64,000 bases of DNA, from the NCBI RefSeq assembly GCF_000022565.1, contig NC_012483.1, positions 558,001-622,000 of the forward strand. Direction: 5' to 3'. Below the pieces are notes generated by a model. The model saw only the letters and a list, made by a program, of their open reading frames with translations. It made no database searches and was not told where the DNA came from. The position numbers and the translations under genes are program-made. Below are positions 25,802 to 33,698 of the stretch, one piece after another. Source of the DNA: Acidobacterium capsulatum ATCC 51196. Lineage in GTDB: Bacteria; Acidobacteriota; Terriglobia; Terriglobales; Acidobacteriaceae. Each line of letters starts with the position of its first letter. Within the stretch, counting starts at the first letter, position 1.

Positions 25802-26611
25802 ATGTCTGTTTGGCAACGCTGTGCGCAGGTGCTGGCGGTGAGTGCCCTGCTGATGACCGCGACCGTGGCGTGCGCGGCAAAGGGGCAGTTTGAGCGCACG
25901 CTGACGGTGCATGGTCCGGTGGAACTGCATGTGGCTTCGGCCTCGGGCGACATTCATGTGCAGCCGGGCGATGACGGCGAGGTTCACATCGTGGGCCACG
26001 TGTATGCAGACAACGGGTGGGGCTTTGCGAGCGCAGCGGACCGGTTGCGCGAGGTGCTGGACCATCCGCCCGTGAACCAGATGGGCAGCGTGATCGAGGT
26101 GGGCCACTCGCTGCACCTGAATAATGTGTCCGTCGATTACTACATCACGGTGCCGAAGGGCACGGAGGTGGAGGCGAACTCGGCCTCCGGCGATATTTAC
26201 GTCGAGGGCGTCGAGGGAGCGCTGCGCGCGGAGAGCGCGTCGGGCGACCTGCATGTGAGCGGCGTCAATGGGACGGCGTTTCTGCATGACACGTCGGGCG
26301 ACATTAAGGCTTCCATCGATGAATCGCCGAATGTCGAGGCTCAGGATATCAGCGGCGACGTCACGCTGCACAACGTGCGCGGGATGCTACATGCGAGCAC
26401 GGTCTCCGGTGACCTGACGGTGAGCGGCGCGCCGCGGAATGGATGGCGGCTGCATTCAATTTCAGGCGATGTGGAGCTGAATACGGGCGGTGCGGGGCCT
26501 TTTGTGGTGCATGCTTCGTCAGTGTCGGGCGATATTCATAACTCGCATGGCGGCGGAAATGGGCCGACGGTGCGCGTGGATACCGTCTCCGGGGATATCA
26601 CGGTGCATTGA
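25802..26611 (+). CDS. Exported DUF4097 beta-repeat protein
   Basis: A 269-residue secreted protein: signal peptide (WQRCAQVLAVSALLMTATVACA) then a right-handed beta-helix-like domain with nine Ser-Gly-Asp-hydrophobic turns (ASGDIHV, ASGDIYV, ASGDLHV, TSGDIKA, ISGDVTL, VSGDLTV, ISGDVEL, VSGDIHN, VSGDITV). This is the DUF4097/putative adhesin pattern. Start ATG 25802 is preceded by GGAGGAAG four bases upstream. It follows the adaptor gene closely, so the two probably form an envelope operon; the function is unknown. Confidence 0.85.
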   Translation: MSVWQRCAQVLAVSALLMTATVACAAKGQFERTLTVHGPVELHVASASGDIHVQPGDDGEVHIVGHVYADNGWGFASAADRLREVLDHPPVNQMGSVIEVGHSLHLNNVSVDYYITVPKGTEVEANSASGDIYVEGVEGALRAESASGDLHVSGVNGTAFLHDTSGDIKASIDESPNVEAQDISGDVTLHNVRGMLHASTVSGDLTVSGAPRNGWRLHSISGDVELNTGGAGPFVVHASSVSGDIHNSHGGGNGPTVRVDTVSGDITVH

Positions 26612-26633
26612 GGAGATGCGTTTTGTGGAGAGG

Positions 26634-26667
26634 GCCCGACTCTGTTGGAGTTGGGCGCTTTGCTTTT
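26634..26667 (+). terminator. Terminator of the DUF4097 gene
   Basis: GCCCGACTC/GAGTTGGGC forms a 9-bp stem (one G-U pair) with a TGTTG loop, followed by GCTTTGCTTTT. Confidence 0.72.
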
Positions 26668-26679
26668 AGGCCACGATGC

Positions 26680-26700
26680 CTCAGGAGCTAAAGCCCCGAG
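26680..26700. repeat. TAAA-loop hairpin, relative of the 21-kb repeat
   Basis: CTCAGGAGC-TAAA-GCCCCGAG is an imperfect hairpin sharing the GCTAAAGC core with those at 21357 and 21394. Confidence 0.4.
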
Positions 26701-26825
26701 TCCTTTGGCAGGGGGAGGCGTACGAACCGAAGCCAATACTCCTCATGGACCCTATGGCCGAAAGATTGCTTTGAAGAATGGTGGGAGAAACTTGCAGCAG
26801 CATGCGCGCCCGAGAGACGGCCGGG

Positions 26826-26854
26826 ATTCTTCGGCCCAACGCGGGCCTCAGAAT
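26826..26854. repeat. ATTCTTCGGCCC/GGGCCTCAGAAT hairpin
   Basis: ATTCT and AGAAT arms plus GGCCC and GGGCC inner arms, with matched TC bulges. The form 'gattcttcg...cagaatgac' resembles intergenic repeats of other bacteria (from memory). No gene overlaps. Confidence 0.4.
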
Positions 26855-26919
26855 GACGTCCGCTTTCAGGGCCGGTGGCATCGGAAACTGAAGCCAGCGT
26901 TTCTGTGCGGGCCCGGAGG

Positions 26920-28374
26920 CTAACTGCGGCGGCGGGCGACCTCGTTGTAGAGGGCTTCATACTCCTGTGCGGGTTTTGTCCAGGAGTAGTCCTGCGCCAT
27001 GCCGTTGCGCATGAGGGTTTGCCAGGCGGCCTTGTCGGCAAAGACGGCGAGAGCCTCGTCGATGGAGCCTAGCAGCGCATCGGCGCTGTAGTCGTGGAAC
27101 TTGAAGCCGGTGCCCGACTTCTCTGCCCCGTTCCAGGGTTGTATGGTGTCGTCGAGGCCGCCGGTGGCGTGGACCACGGGTACGTTGCCGTAGCGCAGGC
27201 TGTAGATCTGGTTGAGTCCGCAGGGCTCGTAACGCGAGGGCATGAGGAAGAGATCGCCGCCGGCCTCGACCTTGTGGGCCAGCGCGTTGTCATAGGCCAC
27301 TTTGACGAAGACCTTGCCGGGATGGTGGTTCTGCATTTCACGGAAGATGTTTTCGTAATAAGGCTCGCCAGTGCCGAGGACGATAAGCACGACGTCTTTA
27401 GCAAGCAGGCGGTCGGCGGCATCGGCCAGGATGTCAAAGCCCTTTTGCGTGGCGAAGCGCGAGACGATGCTCAGGACGGGAATGTTCTCTGCCAGGCTGG
27501 GCGCGCCGAAGGCGTGGAGCAGGTCTTTGCGGCAGAGTTGCTTGGCTTCGAGCTTCTCAGGGGTGTAGTGCGCGGCGATGTAGCCGTCGTGCGAGGGGTC
27601 CCAGTCGGAGTAATCGACGCCGTTGAGGATGCCGTGCAGATCGGCGGCGCGGCGCTCAAAGACGCCTTCGAGGCTGAAGCCGAATTCGGGAGTTTGAATC
27701 TCCTGCGCGTAACGCTTGCTGACGGTGGTGATGGCGTCAGAGTAGACGATGCCGCCCTTGAGGAAGTTGAGTGTGTCGTAGTGCTCGAGGCGGTCCATGT
27801 GAAAGGTATCCCACGGCAGCAGGAGCTTTTCGGTGGTCTGCGGCGGGAAGTAGGTCTGGTAACCGGCGTTGTGGACGGTCATGACCACGCCTGCGCGAAA
27901 GAGCATGGGGTCTGTGGCGTAGGTAGTACGCAGATAAACTGGCAGCATGCCGGTCTGCCAGTCATGTACATGAAAGACGTCCGGAACGCCGAGAAGCTTG
28001 GAGGCTTCGAGGACGGCGCGCGCGAAGAGGCCAAAGCGCTCCCAGTTGTCGAGGTAGTCGCCGGAGGGCGAGCCGTAGAGGAACTCGCGATCAAATAGCT
28101 CGGGGCACTCGACGAAGTAGTAGCGCACGCCGTCACGCTCGCCGCCGTCGAGGACGCCGACGAAGTGGTTGTAGTACTGGAACGGAATGGTCAGACTGCG
28201 GATGGCGTAGATCTTCTCAGGCGTCTTCACAGCAATCTGGCGGTAGTACGGCAGATAGACGGTGACCTGATGGCCCATGCGGACGAGCTGCTGCGGGAGC
28301 GCTCCGACGACGTCGGCAAGACCGCCGGTCTTGGCAAAGGGAACGCATTCGGGAGCAGCAAAGACGATGTGCAT
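26920..28374 (-). CDS. glgA: Glycogen synthase (ADP-glucose type)
   Basis: A 484-residue GT5 glucosyltransferase that extends alpha-1,4-glucan from ADP-glucose. The ADP-glucose motif KTGGLADVVG is at residues ~15-24, the starch-synthase GT5 domain spans the N half, and the GT1-type C domain has VSRFATQKGFDI, SRYEPCGLNQIYSLRYG and TGGLDDTI. All key regions are intact. No other glg gene is in the window. It is divergent from rsmA. Confidence 0.96.
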   Translation of the reverse strand: MHIVFAAPECVPFAKTGGLADVVGALPQQLVRMGHQVTVYLPYYRQIAVKTPEKIYAIRSLTIPFQYYNHFVGVLDGGERDGVRYYFVECPELFDREFLYGSPSGDYLDNWERFGLFARAVLEASKLLGVPDVFHVHDWQTGMLPVYLRTTYATDPMLFRAGVVMTVHNAGYQTYFPPQTTEKLLLPWDTFHMDRLEHYDTLNFLKGGIVYSDAITTVSKRYAQEIQTPEFGFSLEGVFERRAADLHGILNGVDYSDWDPSHDGYIAAHYTPEKLEAKQLCRKDLLHAFGAPSLAENIPVLSIVSRFATQKGFDILADAADRLLAKDVVLIVLGTGEPYYENIFREMQNHHPGKVFVKVAYDNALAHKVEAGGDLFLMPSRYEPCGLNQIYSLRYGNVPVVHATGGLDDTIQPWNGAEKSGTGFKFHDYSADALLGSIDEALAVFADKAAWQTLMRNGMAQDYSWTKPAQEYEALYNEVARRRS

Positions 28375-28461
28375 GGGCGGCGCGATCTCCGGGTGGTGGG
28401 AATTCTATTCGTTAAGATGCTGGAGTAGCTCAATCTGCTTCGAAGGATTGAGTCTAGAGCA

Positions 28462-29313
28462 TTGCGCGGTGGATGGGGACGATTTCCGCCGAAGTCGAGA
28501 GAGGTTGCAGCCATTTCAGGAAAGCACAAACCGAAACTGGGCCAGAATTTTCTGGTGAGCGAGGCGGCCTGCCGCAGCATTGTGGAGGCGCTGGGCAATC
28601 TGGGCGCGCGCACGGTGGTGGAGATTGGTCCCGGCAAAGGGGCAATCACCGAACTGCTGGCGAACCGCGCGGAGCGGCTGATTGCAATTGAGCTGGACCG
28701 GGAGCTGGCTCCTCGGCTGCGGGAGCGGTTTGCCAGGCGCGAGACGGTGACCGTTATCGAAGACGACGTGCTGCGCGTGGACCTCTCGGCGCTGGCGCGG
28801 CCGGGCGAGAAGCTGCTGGTGGTGGGCAATCTGCCGTATTACATGACGTCGGAGATTTTGCTGCACCTGATTCGGCATGAGGCGGCCATCGAGCGGGCCG
28901 TGGTGATGGTGCAGCGCGAGGTGGCCGATCGGGTGGCGGCGGGGCCGGGTTCGCGCGACTACGGACTGCTCAGTGTGACGGCGCAACTGCATGCCAGGGT
29001 GGAGAAGCTGCTGACGCTGCCTCCGGGCGCGTTTTCGCCGCCGCCTGAGGTGTATTCGACTGTGCTGCGCTGGACGATGCACTCGCGGACCGACGAGCTG
29101 GGCGTCGATCCTACGCGCTTCACCGGCTTTTTGCGGAGTTGCTTTGCGCAGAAGCGGAAGACGCTCGGGAACAATCTGCGAGCAGCAAAGTATGAGCCGG
29201 CGGCCATTGCGGGAGCGATGCAGAGTGCAGGAGTGGCGGCGGGAGTGCGCGCGGAGGAGTTGAGTCTGGAAGCGCTGGCGGCGCTTTGGCGGACACTGGA
29301 GGATAGGAGTTGA
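28462..29313 (+). CDS. rsmA: 16S rRNA (adenine1518/1519-N6) dimethyltransferase RsmA (KsgA)
   Basis: Up to 283 residues. The SAM-binding motifs are clear: KPKLGQNFL at the N-terminus, EIGPGKGAITELL, AIELDRELAPRL, and the catalytic NLPYYMTSEIL motif. The C-terminal helical domain has FCQ-like SCFAQKRKTLGNNL. It dimethylates two adenines in 16S rRNA helix 45 during 30S assembly. The start is uncertain: the frame begins at TTG 28462, which would give a ~17-residue extension before KHKPKLGQNF; no ATG/GTG lies between. glgA is divergent. Confidence 0.92.
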   Translation: MRGGWGRFPPKSREVAAISGKHKPKLGQNFLVSEAACRSIVEALGNLGARTVVEIGPGKGAITELLANRAERLIAIELDRELAPRLRERFARRETVTVIEDDVLRVDLSALARPGEKLLVVGNLPYYMTSEILLHLIRHEAAIERAVVMVQREVADRVAAGPGSRDYGLLSVTAQLHARVEKLLTLPPGAFSPPPEVYSTVLRWTMHSRTDELGVDPTRFTGFLRSCFAQKRKTLGNNLRAAKYEPAAIAGAMQSAGVAAGVRAEELSLEALAALWRTLEDRS

Positions 29314-29505
29314 AGCCATGTCTGAACAAGGCGGGGTTTGTCTGCTTTGATCGCGAGGACAAGGTGGAAGACTACCGCGAGGACGCAAAGAAGGCGAAGG
29401 TGGGACACGGGACCGCCGGTATCGAGTCTTGATCGGCTGAAGCCAGCACCTTCCCGAGAGACACGTTAGAGACAAGTTCAACTTTTAAGAGAGATGGAAC
29501 GAAGG

Positions 29506-29536
29506 GGGCCAGCCAAAGCTGGCCCTTTCGGTTTTA
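29506..29536 (+). terminator. Terminator of rsmA
   Basis: GGGCCAGC/GCTGGCCC with a CAAA loop is followed by TTTCGGTTTT. It slightly overlaps the 3' end of the convergent FecR-domain gene and may act for both. Confidence 0.75.
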
Positions 29537-31321
29537 GCGATGAGGGTGAGGCACGACGTGTATCTCCGGACGCGGCGGTGGGGCCATGTGCGGTGGTGCG
29601 GCGAAGTGGGGCGCCGGCGCCGGATGGAAGGCCGGCGGAGGAGCGGGATGGAAGACGGGGCCCGGATGGGGCATGGGTACGGGTCTGGGTGCGGGCCGGG
29701 GCATCGGCATAGGCCTTGGCATCGGGGCTGGACGGAAGACCGGTGGGGGCGTGGGCCGAGGCGTCGGCTGTGGGTGGAAGCGCGGGAACGGGTTGGTGTT
29801 CCCTCCCCCGCGGCTGGGCGGATTGGCGTTTTGCCGCGGCGGCGTGGGACGGCTGCCGGAGCCCGGGTGGAACGGATGAGGCAGACCGGGATTGACGGGC
29901 GCGTAGGGCGTGCGGAAGCCGCCACGCGGCAGGATCGGCTGCGGCTGGAATCCGTTGCCGGGACCGGACGAGCGCGGGCCGATGCCCGAGGGAGGCGGGA
30001 CGCGCGGGATGGGTTTGACGGTGTGGCCCTTCCAGTGGAAATTGCGGGGTACGGGGCGCGGACCGCCGCTGCCCACCGGATGGAAGACCGAGGCGAACTG
30101 CTGGCCCCGGTTCACATGCACGAGCGGATAGGCGTCGATGCGATGCAGCGGGCCGTGGATGCCGTGATGCGGACGGAAGGGCGGATTGCCGGGGCGCGGT
30201 GGGACGCTGTAGCCGGGCGGGATGGTCCAGACATTGACCCAGGGATACCAGCCGGTGCTGTATCCACCGTAGCCACCCCAGCCGCAGTTGCCGGGGAACC
30301 AGAGCCAGCCGTAGCCGTTGAACCAGCTCCATGCGCCGCAGTGATAGGGCCACCAACCCCACGGATAGGAAGATATCCAGGTGTATCCAAAGGAAGGATA
30401 GTAGCCCCATGCGCCCACGCCGAAGGGGTCCCAATCAGGGCCAACGCCGCTGGGGGCCCAGGCTTCACCGTATCCGGGCACGTTGTACCAGTCGCCGTAA
30501 TAGTTGAGGTCATCCCAGGCGGCGTTGTCGGGGTTGCCATTGGAGGCGCCGGATTGCGCCCCCTCCTGCTGCAACTGGGCGAGCTGCTGGTCGCGATCGG
30601 AATTCCACTGATCCCACGAGTCATTGGTAATGGTGTCGCTGAGCGTGTAGAGAGAAGGATCGTCGGCATTGAAGCGGATGCTCTGCCCAGAGTAGGTGGC
30701 GACGATGAGGTTTTGCTCCTGTAGGAACTGCAGATTGCCCTGCATGTCGGCAACCTCGGGGGAGTTGCCGTCGAGGTCAATGCGGAAGACGGCGTCGCCG
30801 GTGGGCGAAATGGTCTGGGGGCCGAAACGGACGGTGTATTGGCCGCCCTGGCCGTTGATTTCGTAGTAGGTGAGGCCCGAGAGTGCATCGACTTCGGTGA
30901 CGAGCGAGCCATCAGCGCTGGTGGTGAGCTGCGCCAACTCAAAGGAGCTGTTGGGAGCGGCGCGGGCGACGCTGCCATCCTCAAACTGCACCTCGGCGCG
31001 TCCATCAGACCCGGTGACGATGCGCATGCCCTCGGTGAGCGGCATGTTCTGGAGCGCGTTCTGAAAAACGACCTGGTCTCCCTGATAGACCTGCACGTCG
31101 CCTTTGACGTAGCTGAGGCGCACGGTGCGCTGGTTGGCGGCAGGGGCGGCCTGATTGGCGGTGTCCGCCGGGGGCGCGGGCGGAATGGCCTGAGGTGAGG
31201 GCGGAGGCTGCGGACTCTGGACCTGCGCCGAGACGGCAAGGCCGGGCAGCAGGGCGAGAGCGAAAGCCAGCACTGGAAGGGCGAAAAATCTCAGCGGGTT
31301 TGAGAACTTGCTTTGCTGCAC
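29534..31321 (-). CDS. FecR-domain protein with Trp/Tyr/Gly-rich and proline-rich C-terminus
   Basis: A 595-residue exported protein. A signal peptide (RFFALPVLAFALALLPGLAVSAQ) and Pro/Ala linker are followed by a FecR-like domain (about 65-210, VRLSYVKGDVQVYQGD ... FEDGSVARAAPNSSFELAQL). A DUF6600-like region rich in WY and G (WISSYPWGWWPYHCGAWSW) follows, and the last ~200 residues are Pro/His/Arg/Gly-rich. Start is GTG 31321, supported by AGGAGG six bases upstream; a TTG at 31360 is in frame but lacks support. No ECF sigma gene is adjacent, so a sigma-regulatory role is doubtful. It is probably surface or periplasmic. Confidence 0.85.
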   Translation of the reverse strand: MQQSKFSNPLRFFALPVLAFALALLPGLAVSAQVQSPQPPPSPQAIPPAPPADTANQAAPAANQRTVRLSYVKGDVQVYQGDQVVFQNALQNMPLTEGMRIVTGSDGRAEVQFEDGSVARAAPNSSFELAQLTTSADGSLVTEVDALSGLTYYEINGQGGQYTVRFGPQTISPTGDAVFRIDLDGNSPEVADMQGNLQFLQEQNLIVATYSGQSIRFNADDPSLYTLSDTITNDSWDQWNSDRDQQLAQLQQEGAQSGASNGNPDNAAWDDLNYYGDWYNVPGYGEAWAPSGVGPDWDPFGVGAWGYYPSFGYTWISSYPWGWWPYHCGAWSWFNGYGWLWFPGNCGWGGYGGYSTGWYPWVNVWTIPPGYSVPPRPGNPPFRPHHGIHGPLHRIDAYPLVHVNRGQQFASVFHPVGSGGPRPVPRNFHWKGHTVKPIPRVPPPSGIGPRSSGPGNGFQPQPILPRGGFRTPYAPVNPGLPHPFHPGSGSRPTPPRQNANPPSRGGGNTNPFPRFHPQPTPRPTPPPVFRPAPMPRPMPMPRPAPRPVPMPHPGPVFHPAPPPAFHPAPAPHFAAPPHMAPPPRPEIHVVPHPHR

Positions 31322-31451
31322 GGAACACCTCCTGAGAAAGATGCGGGAAACAGCCCACAAGGTAAGAACGCGCCAAGGGTCATGATAGTTTCGCTTTTTC
31401 TATCCGTTCGAGAATAGATGACGCAAGATTCATACGATGCTGAGACTGTCT

Positions 31452-31967
31452 TCAGCGAGATTGCTGCGCCTGGATCGTTTGGGCGTGATGGATGTGACAG
31501 ATGGCGATGGCAAGGGCGTCAGCGGCATCGGCGGGCTCGGGCGGCTCGGGCATGTGGAGCAGACGGGCGACCATGAACTGCACCTGCTCCTTTTGGGCGA
31601 GGCCGTAGCCGGTGACGGTGGATTTGATGGTGAGCGGGGCGTATTCGGCGATGGGGAGGCCGGCGGTGGCGGCGGCGAGCAGGGCGACTCCGCGCACGTG
31701 ACCGAGCTTGAGAGCAGACTTGGCGTTGACGGAGTAGAAGACCTCTTCGACGGCGACCAGGTCGGGCTGGTGCGCGGCGAGCTGGGTGAGGAGTTCGCGG
31801 TGAACGAAGGCAAGGCGCTCGGCGAGGGTGAGCTTTTTGGCCGGGCGAATGCCGCCGAAGGCGATGAGACGCAGATCGGGCTGGCCGGAGCGGGGTGTGC
31901 CGTCAGGGCACTCGACGATGCCGTAGCCGGTGATCTCAGAGCCGCAGTCGATGCCGAAGATACGCAT
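31452..31967 (-). CDS. ruvC: Holliday junction resolvase RuvC
   Basis: A 171-residue nuclease of standard length. The catalytic acidic residues can be read in sequence: Asp in MRIFGIDCGSEITGYG, Glu in VAVEEVFY and the Asp pair in ADAADALAIAICH. It cuts Holliday junctions made by RuvAB. No ruvA/ruvB is adjacent here. The frame extends to 32357 but the product clearly starts at ATG 31967. The tail of the TsdA-like gene lies 50 bp upstream on the same strand. Confidence 0.95.
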   Translation of the reverse strand: MRIFGIDCGSEITGYGIVECPDGTPRSGQPDLRLIAFGGIRPAKKLTLAERLAFVHRELLTQLAAHQPDLVAVEEVFYSVNAKSALKLGHVRGVALLAAATAGLPIAEYAPLTIKSTVTGYGLAQKEQVQFMVARLLHMPEPPEPADAADALAIAICHIHHAQTIQAQQSR

Positions 31968-32016
31968 GGGTCGTGTTGAGTCTATCGCACGAGAGAGTCG
32001 CGGGCTGAGGAGTGCC

Positions 32017-32781
32017 CTAGTAGCGCTTGTAGGCCGGGTTGAATTGGGGATGCGGCTGCCGGTGGATGTAGGCGGCGACGTCGTAGGACTCCTGCGGGGT
32101 GAGCGAACCGGGATGGTCGAGCGGCATATTGTGCTGCACCCAGGCGGCCATGACGGAGACGTGATGCATGCCCGCGCCGGTGTTGTAGGCGTCGGGCCCC
32201 CAGACGGACGGATAGGCTCCAGGAACGCCCGCCCCGCCGGGCTGATGGCAGGCGGCGCACTTTGCGATGTACACGGCGCCGCCGCGCGACGGATCGCCGG
32301 TGAGTGCGGGGAGATGGACGAGTCCACGGCCGGGCGAAGATCGGCCTTTGACGCCATCGCGCGAGAGATATTGCATGTAGGCGACGAGCGCCTTCATTTG
32401 CGGGCTGGAGACGGGCAGGGGCTTACCGTTTTCGCTGCGGACGAAGCACTCCTGAATGCGCTGCTGGAGCGTGATGACGCGACCGGCACGCTTGCTATAG
32501 GCCGGGAAGAGATTGGCAATGTTGTTGAGCGGCGCGGCATGGGGGACGGTTCCGTCCATGAGATGACAGTCGGTGCAGGAGAGCGTGTTGCCGGTCCAAG
32601 CGGCGGCGTATTTCGGCGTGAAGCCGAATATCTGCTTACCCTGCTGCGCGAGCGGCGACAGGGCGCTTGAGGGCGCCGGCTCCGTCGCGGCATGCAGAGG
32701 ATGGCTGCCTGCATCTGCCGCGCTGGCGATGAGGATCACCAAGACGGCAAGGGCAGCGAGCTTGTATCGGGAGACGGGCAT
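32017..32781 (-). CDS. TsdA-like dihaem c-type cytochrome (thiosulfate dehydrogenase family)
   Basis: A 254-residue periplasmic cytochrome c with a signal peptide (about 1-24). Two haem sites are CTDCH (about 69-73) and CAACH (about 176-180). Between them VITLQQRIQECFVRSENGKPLP and MKALVAYMQYLS match the TsdA family closely. TsdA joins two thiosulfates to tetrathionate or runs the reverse; Cys in ECFVRS (about 112) may be the unusual His/Cys ligand of the first haem (inference from the family). It starts 3 bp after the stop of the Tat/DsrE-like gene, suggesting translational coupling. Confidence 0.82.
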   Translation of the reverse strand: MPVSRYKLAALAVLVILIASAADAGSHPLHAATEPAPSSALSPLAQQGKQIFGFTPKYAAAWTGNTLSCTDCHLMDGTVPHAAPLNNIANLFPAYSKRAGRVITLQQRIQECFVRSENGKPLPVSSPQMKALVAYMQYLSRDGVKGRSSPGRGLVHLPALTGDPSRGGAVYIAKCAACHQPGGAGVPGAYPSVWGPDAYNTGAGMHHVSVMAAWVQHNMPLDHPGSLTPQESYDVAAYIHRQPHPQFNPAYKRY

Positions 32782-32784
32782 GAC

Positions 32785-33498
32785 TCAGACGTAGAGATAG
32801 CTGTAGTGGCCTTCGGACTGCAGCAAAGCAACGGCGGCGACAGCGGCGGCGACGATCATGACTCCGGGCAGGGTGTGAGCGACCATGTCTTTGTAGATCT
32901 GATCGGGCGCCTGCTGGGGGGTGTGCTTCTCTGCGATGTAATGTGCGAGTCCGTAGGTGGCGTTGTGGCAGCAGAGGAAGCGAACGCCGCGATGCTGGAG
33001 AGCCTGGATGCTGCTGTCGTTGTAGATGGAGTTGCGGTTCTCAGGATCAGTGGAGGCGTATTTGAGATCGGGACCAGCGCTGCTGGGGTAGAAGATGTTT
33101 CGCTCGGCCGGCTTGCCGGTTTGGGGATCGTTGACGTTTGTGAGAGCGCCGATACCGTAGGTCTGCCAGATGTGGTCGTCAAAGTTGAAGAAGGTGGCGA
33201 AGCCACGAGAGACGGCTACGATCTGAATCTGGCTGGCCGGAATGCCGAAGCCGAAGTGAAGCCCGTTGAGCGAGTTTTGCATGTGCTCCAAAGCCTGCTG
33301 CTTGAGCGGCACAACATCGAAGAGCTGCTTGACGCGGGCAGGACTCTGGGCGAGCTGATTAAAGCTGGATATGTCCCAGTCCGAGGCCATTTCGACGGCC
33401 TGTCCCTGGGCCGCGGGCAGAGCCGGGCCGAGAGAGCCGAGAGCGGCCATGCCGGCGGCAGCAGTGGTGACAAACGAGCGGCGGCTGATGCTTTTCAT
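32785..33498 (-). CDS. Tat-exported DsrE-like protein
   Basis: A 237-residue protein. The twin-arginine signal SRRSFVTTAAAGMAAL is clear, so it is exported folded. The body has the arrangement of DsrE/DsrF-like folds: GVRFLCCHNATYGLAHY (a Cys pair at the usual active-site region) and a C-terminal LPGVMIVAAAVAAVALLQSEGHYSYLYV. DsrE relatives handle sulfane sulfur. Being the first gene of a tight pair with a TsdA-like cytochrome, it may deliver or receive sulfur in the periplasm (inference). A hairpin-rich gap separates it from thiG. Confidence 0.72.
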   Translation of the reverse strand: MKSISRRSFVTTAAAGMAALGSLGPALPAAQGQAVEMASDWDISSFNQLAQSPARVKQLFDVVPLKQQALEHMQNSLNGLHFGFGIPASQIQIVAVSRGFATFFNFDDHIWQTYGIGALTNVNDPQTGKPAERNIFYPSSAGPDLKYASTDPENRNSIYNDSSIQALQHRGVRFLCCHNATYGLAHYIAEKHTPQQAPDQIYKDMVAHTLPGVMIVAAAVAAVALLQSEGHYSYLYV

Positions 33499-33623
33499 GC
33501 TTTGTCCTTGCGGCGGAGAATTGAAAACAGCATACCGGAGTAGAAAGCCTCAGGACATTGGGATCGCCCGGAGAGCACTGATCTTTTTGCCGCGTTGCCG
33601 TGCTCGTCCGCCTTGTGTGGAGC

Positions 33624-33689
33624 ACCGCAGATTGTGCGGTACTGGCTGGCTTTCAAGACCAGGTCCGGAAATACGGACCTGGGGCACCC
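33624..33689. repeat. Two hairpins with GGGGCACCC motif between the DsrE-like gene and thiG
   Basis: ACCGCA-GATTG-TGCGGT (33624-33640) and CCAGGTCCG-GAAATA-CGGACCTGG (33659-33682), then GGGGCACCC (33681-33689). The second shares the GGTCCG-N6-CGGACC core with 24430-24455, and GGGGCACCC is the complement of the GGGTGCCCC beside the 9115 hairpin. It lies between thiG (ending at 33699) and the next gene, so it may also act as thiG's 3' structure. Confidence 0.55.
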
Positions 33690-33698
33690 GAGGCAGCA

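Larger units (their letters stand above)
26612..26919. other. Intergenic gap with terminator and repeats between DUF4097 gene and glgA
   Basis: 308 bp without a credible gene, between two convergent stops. It contains a terminator (26634-26667), a TAAA-loop hairpin related to the 21-kb repeat (26680-26700), and a hairpin ATTCT-TC-GGCCC ... GGGCC-TC-AGAAT at 26826-26854. Confidence 0.7.

Noticed and set aside
29534-31321. FecR protein as an anti-sigma factor
   Set aside because: No sigma or receptor gene is adjacent, and it has a signal peptide with no membrane-spanning anti-sigma arrangement.
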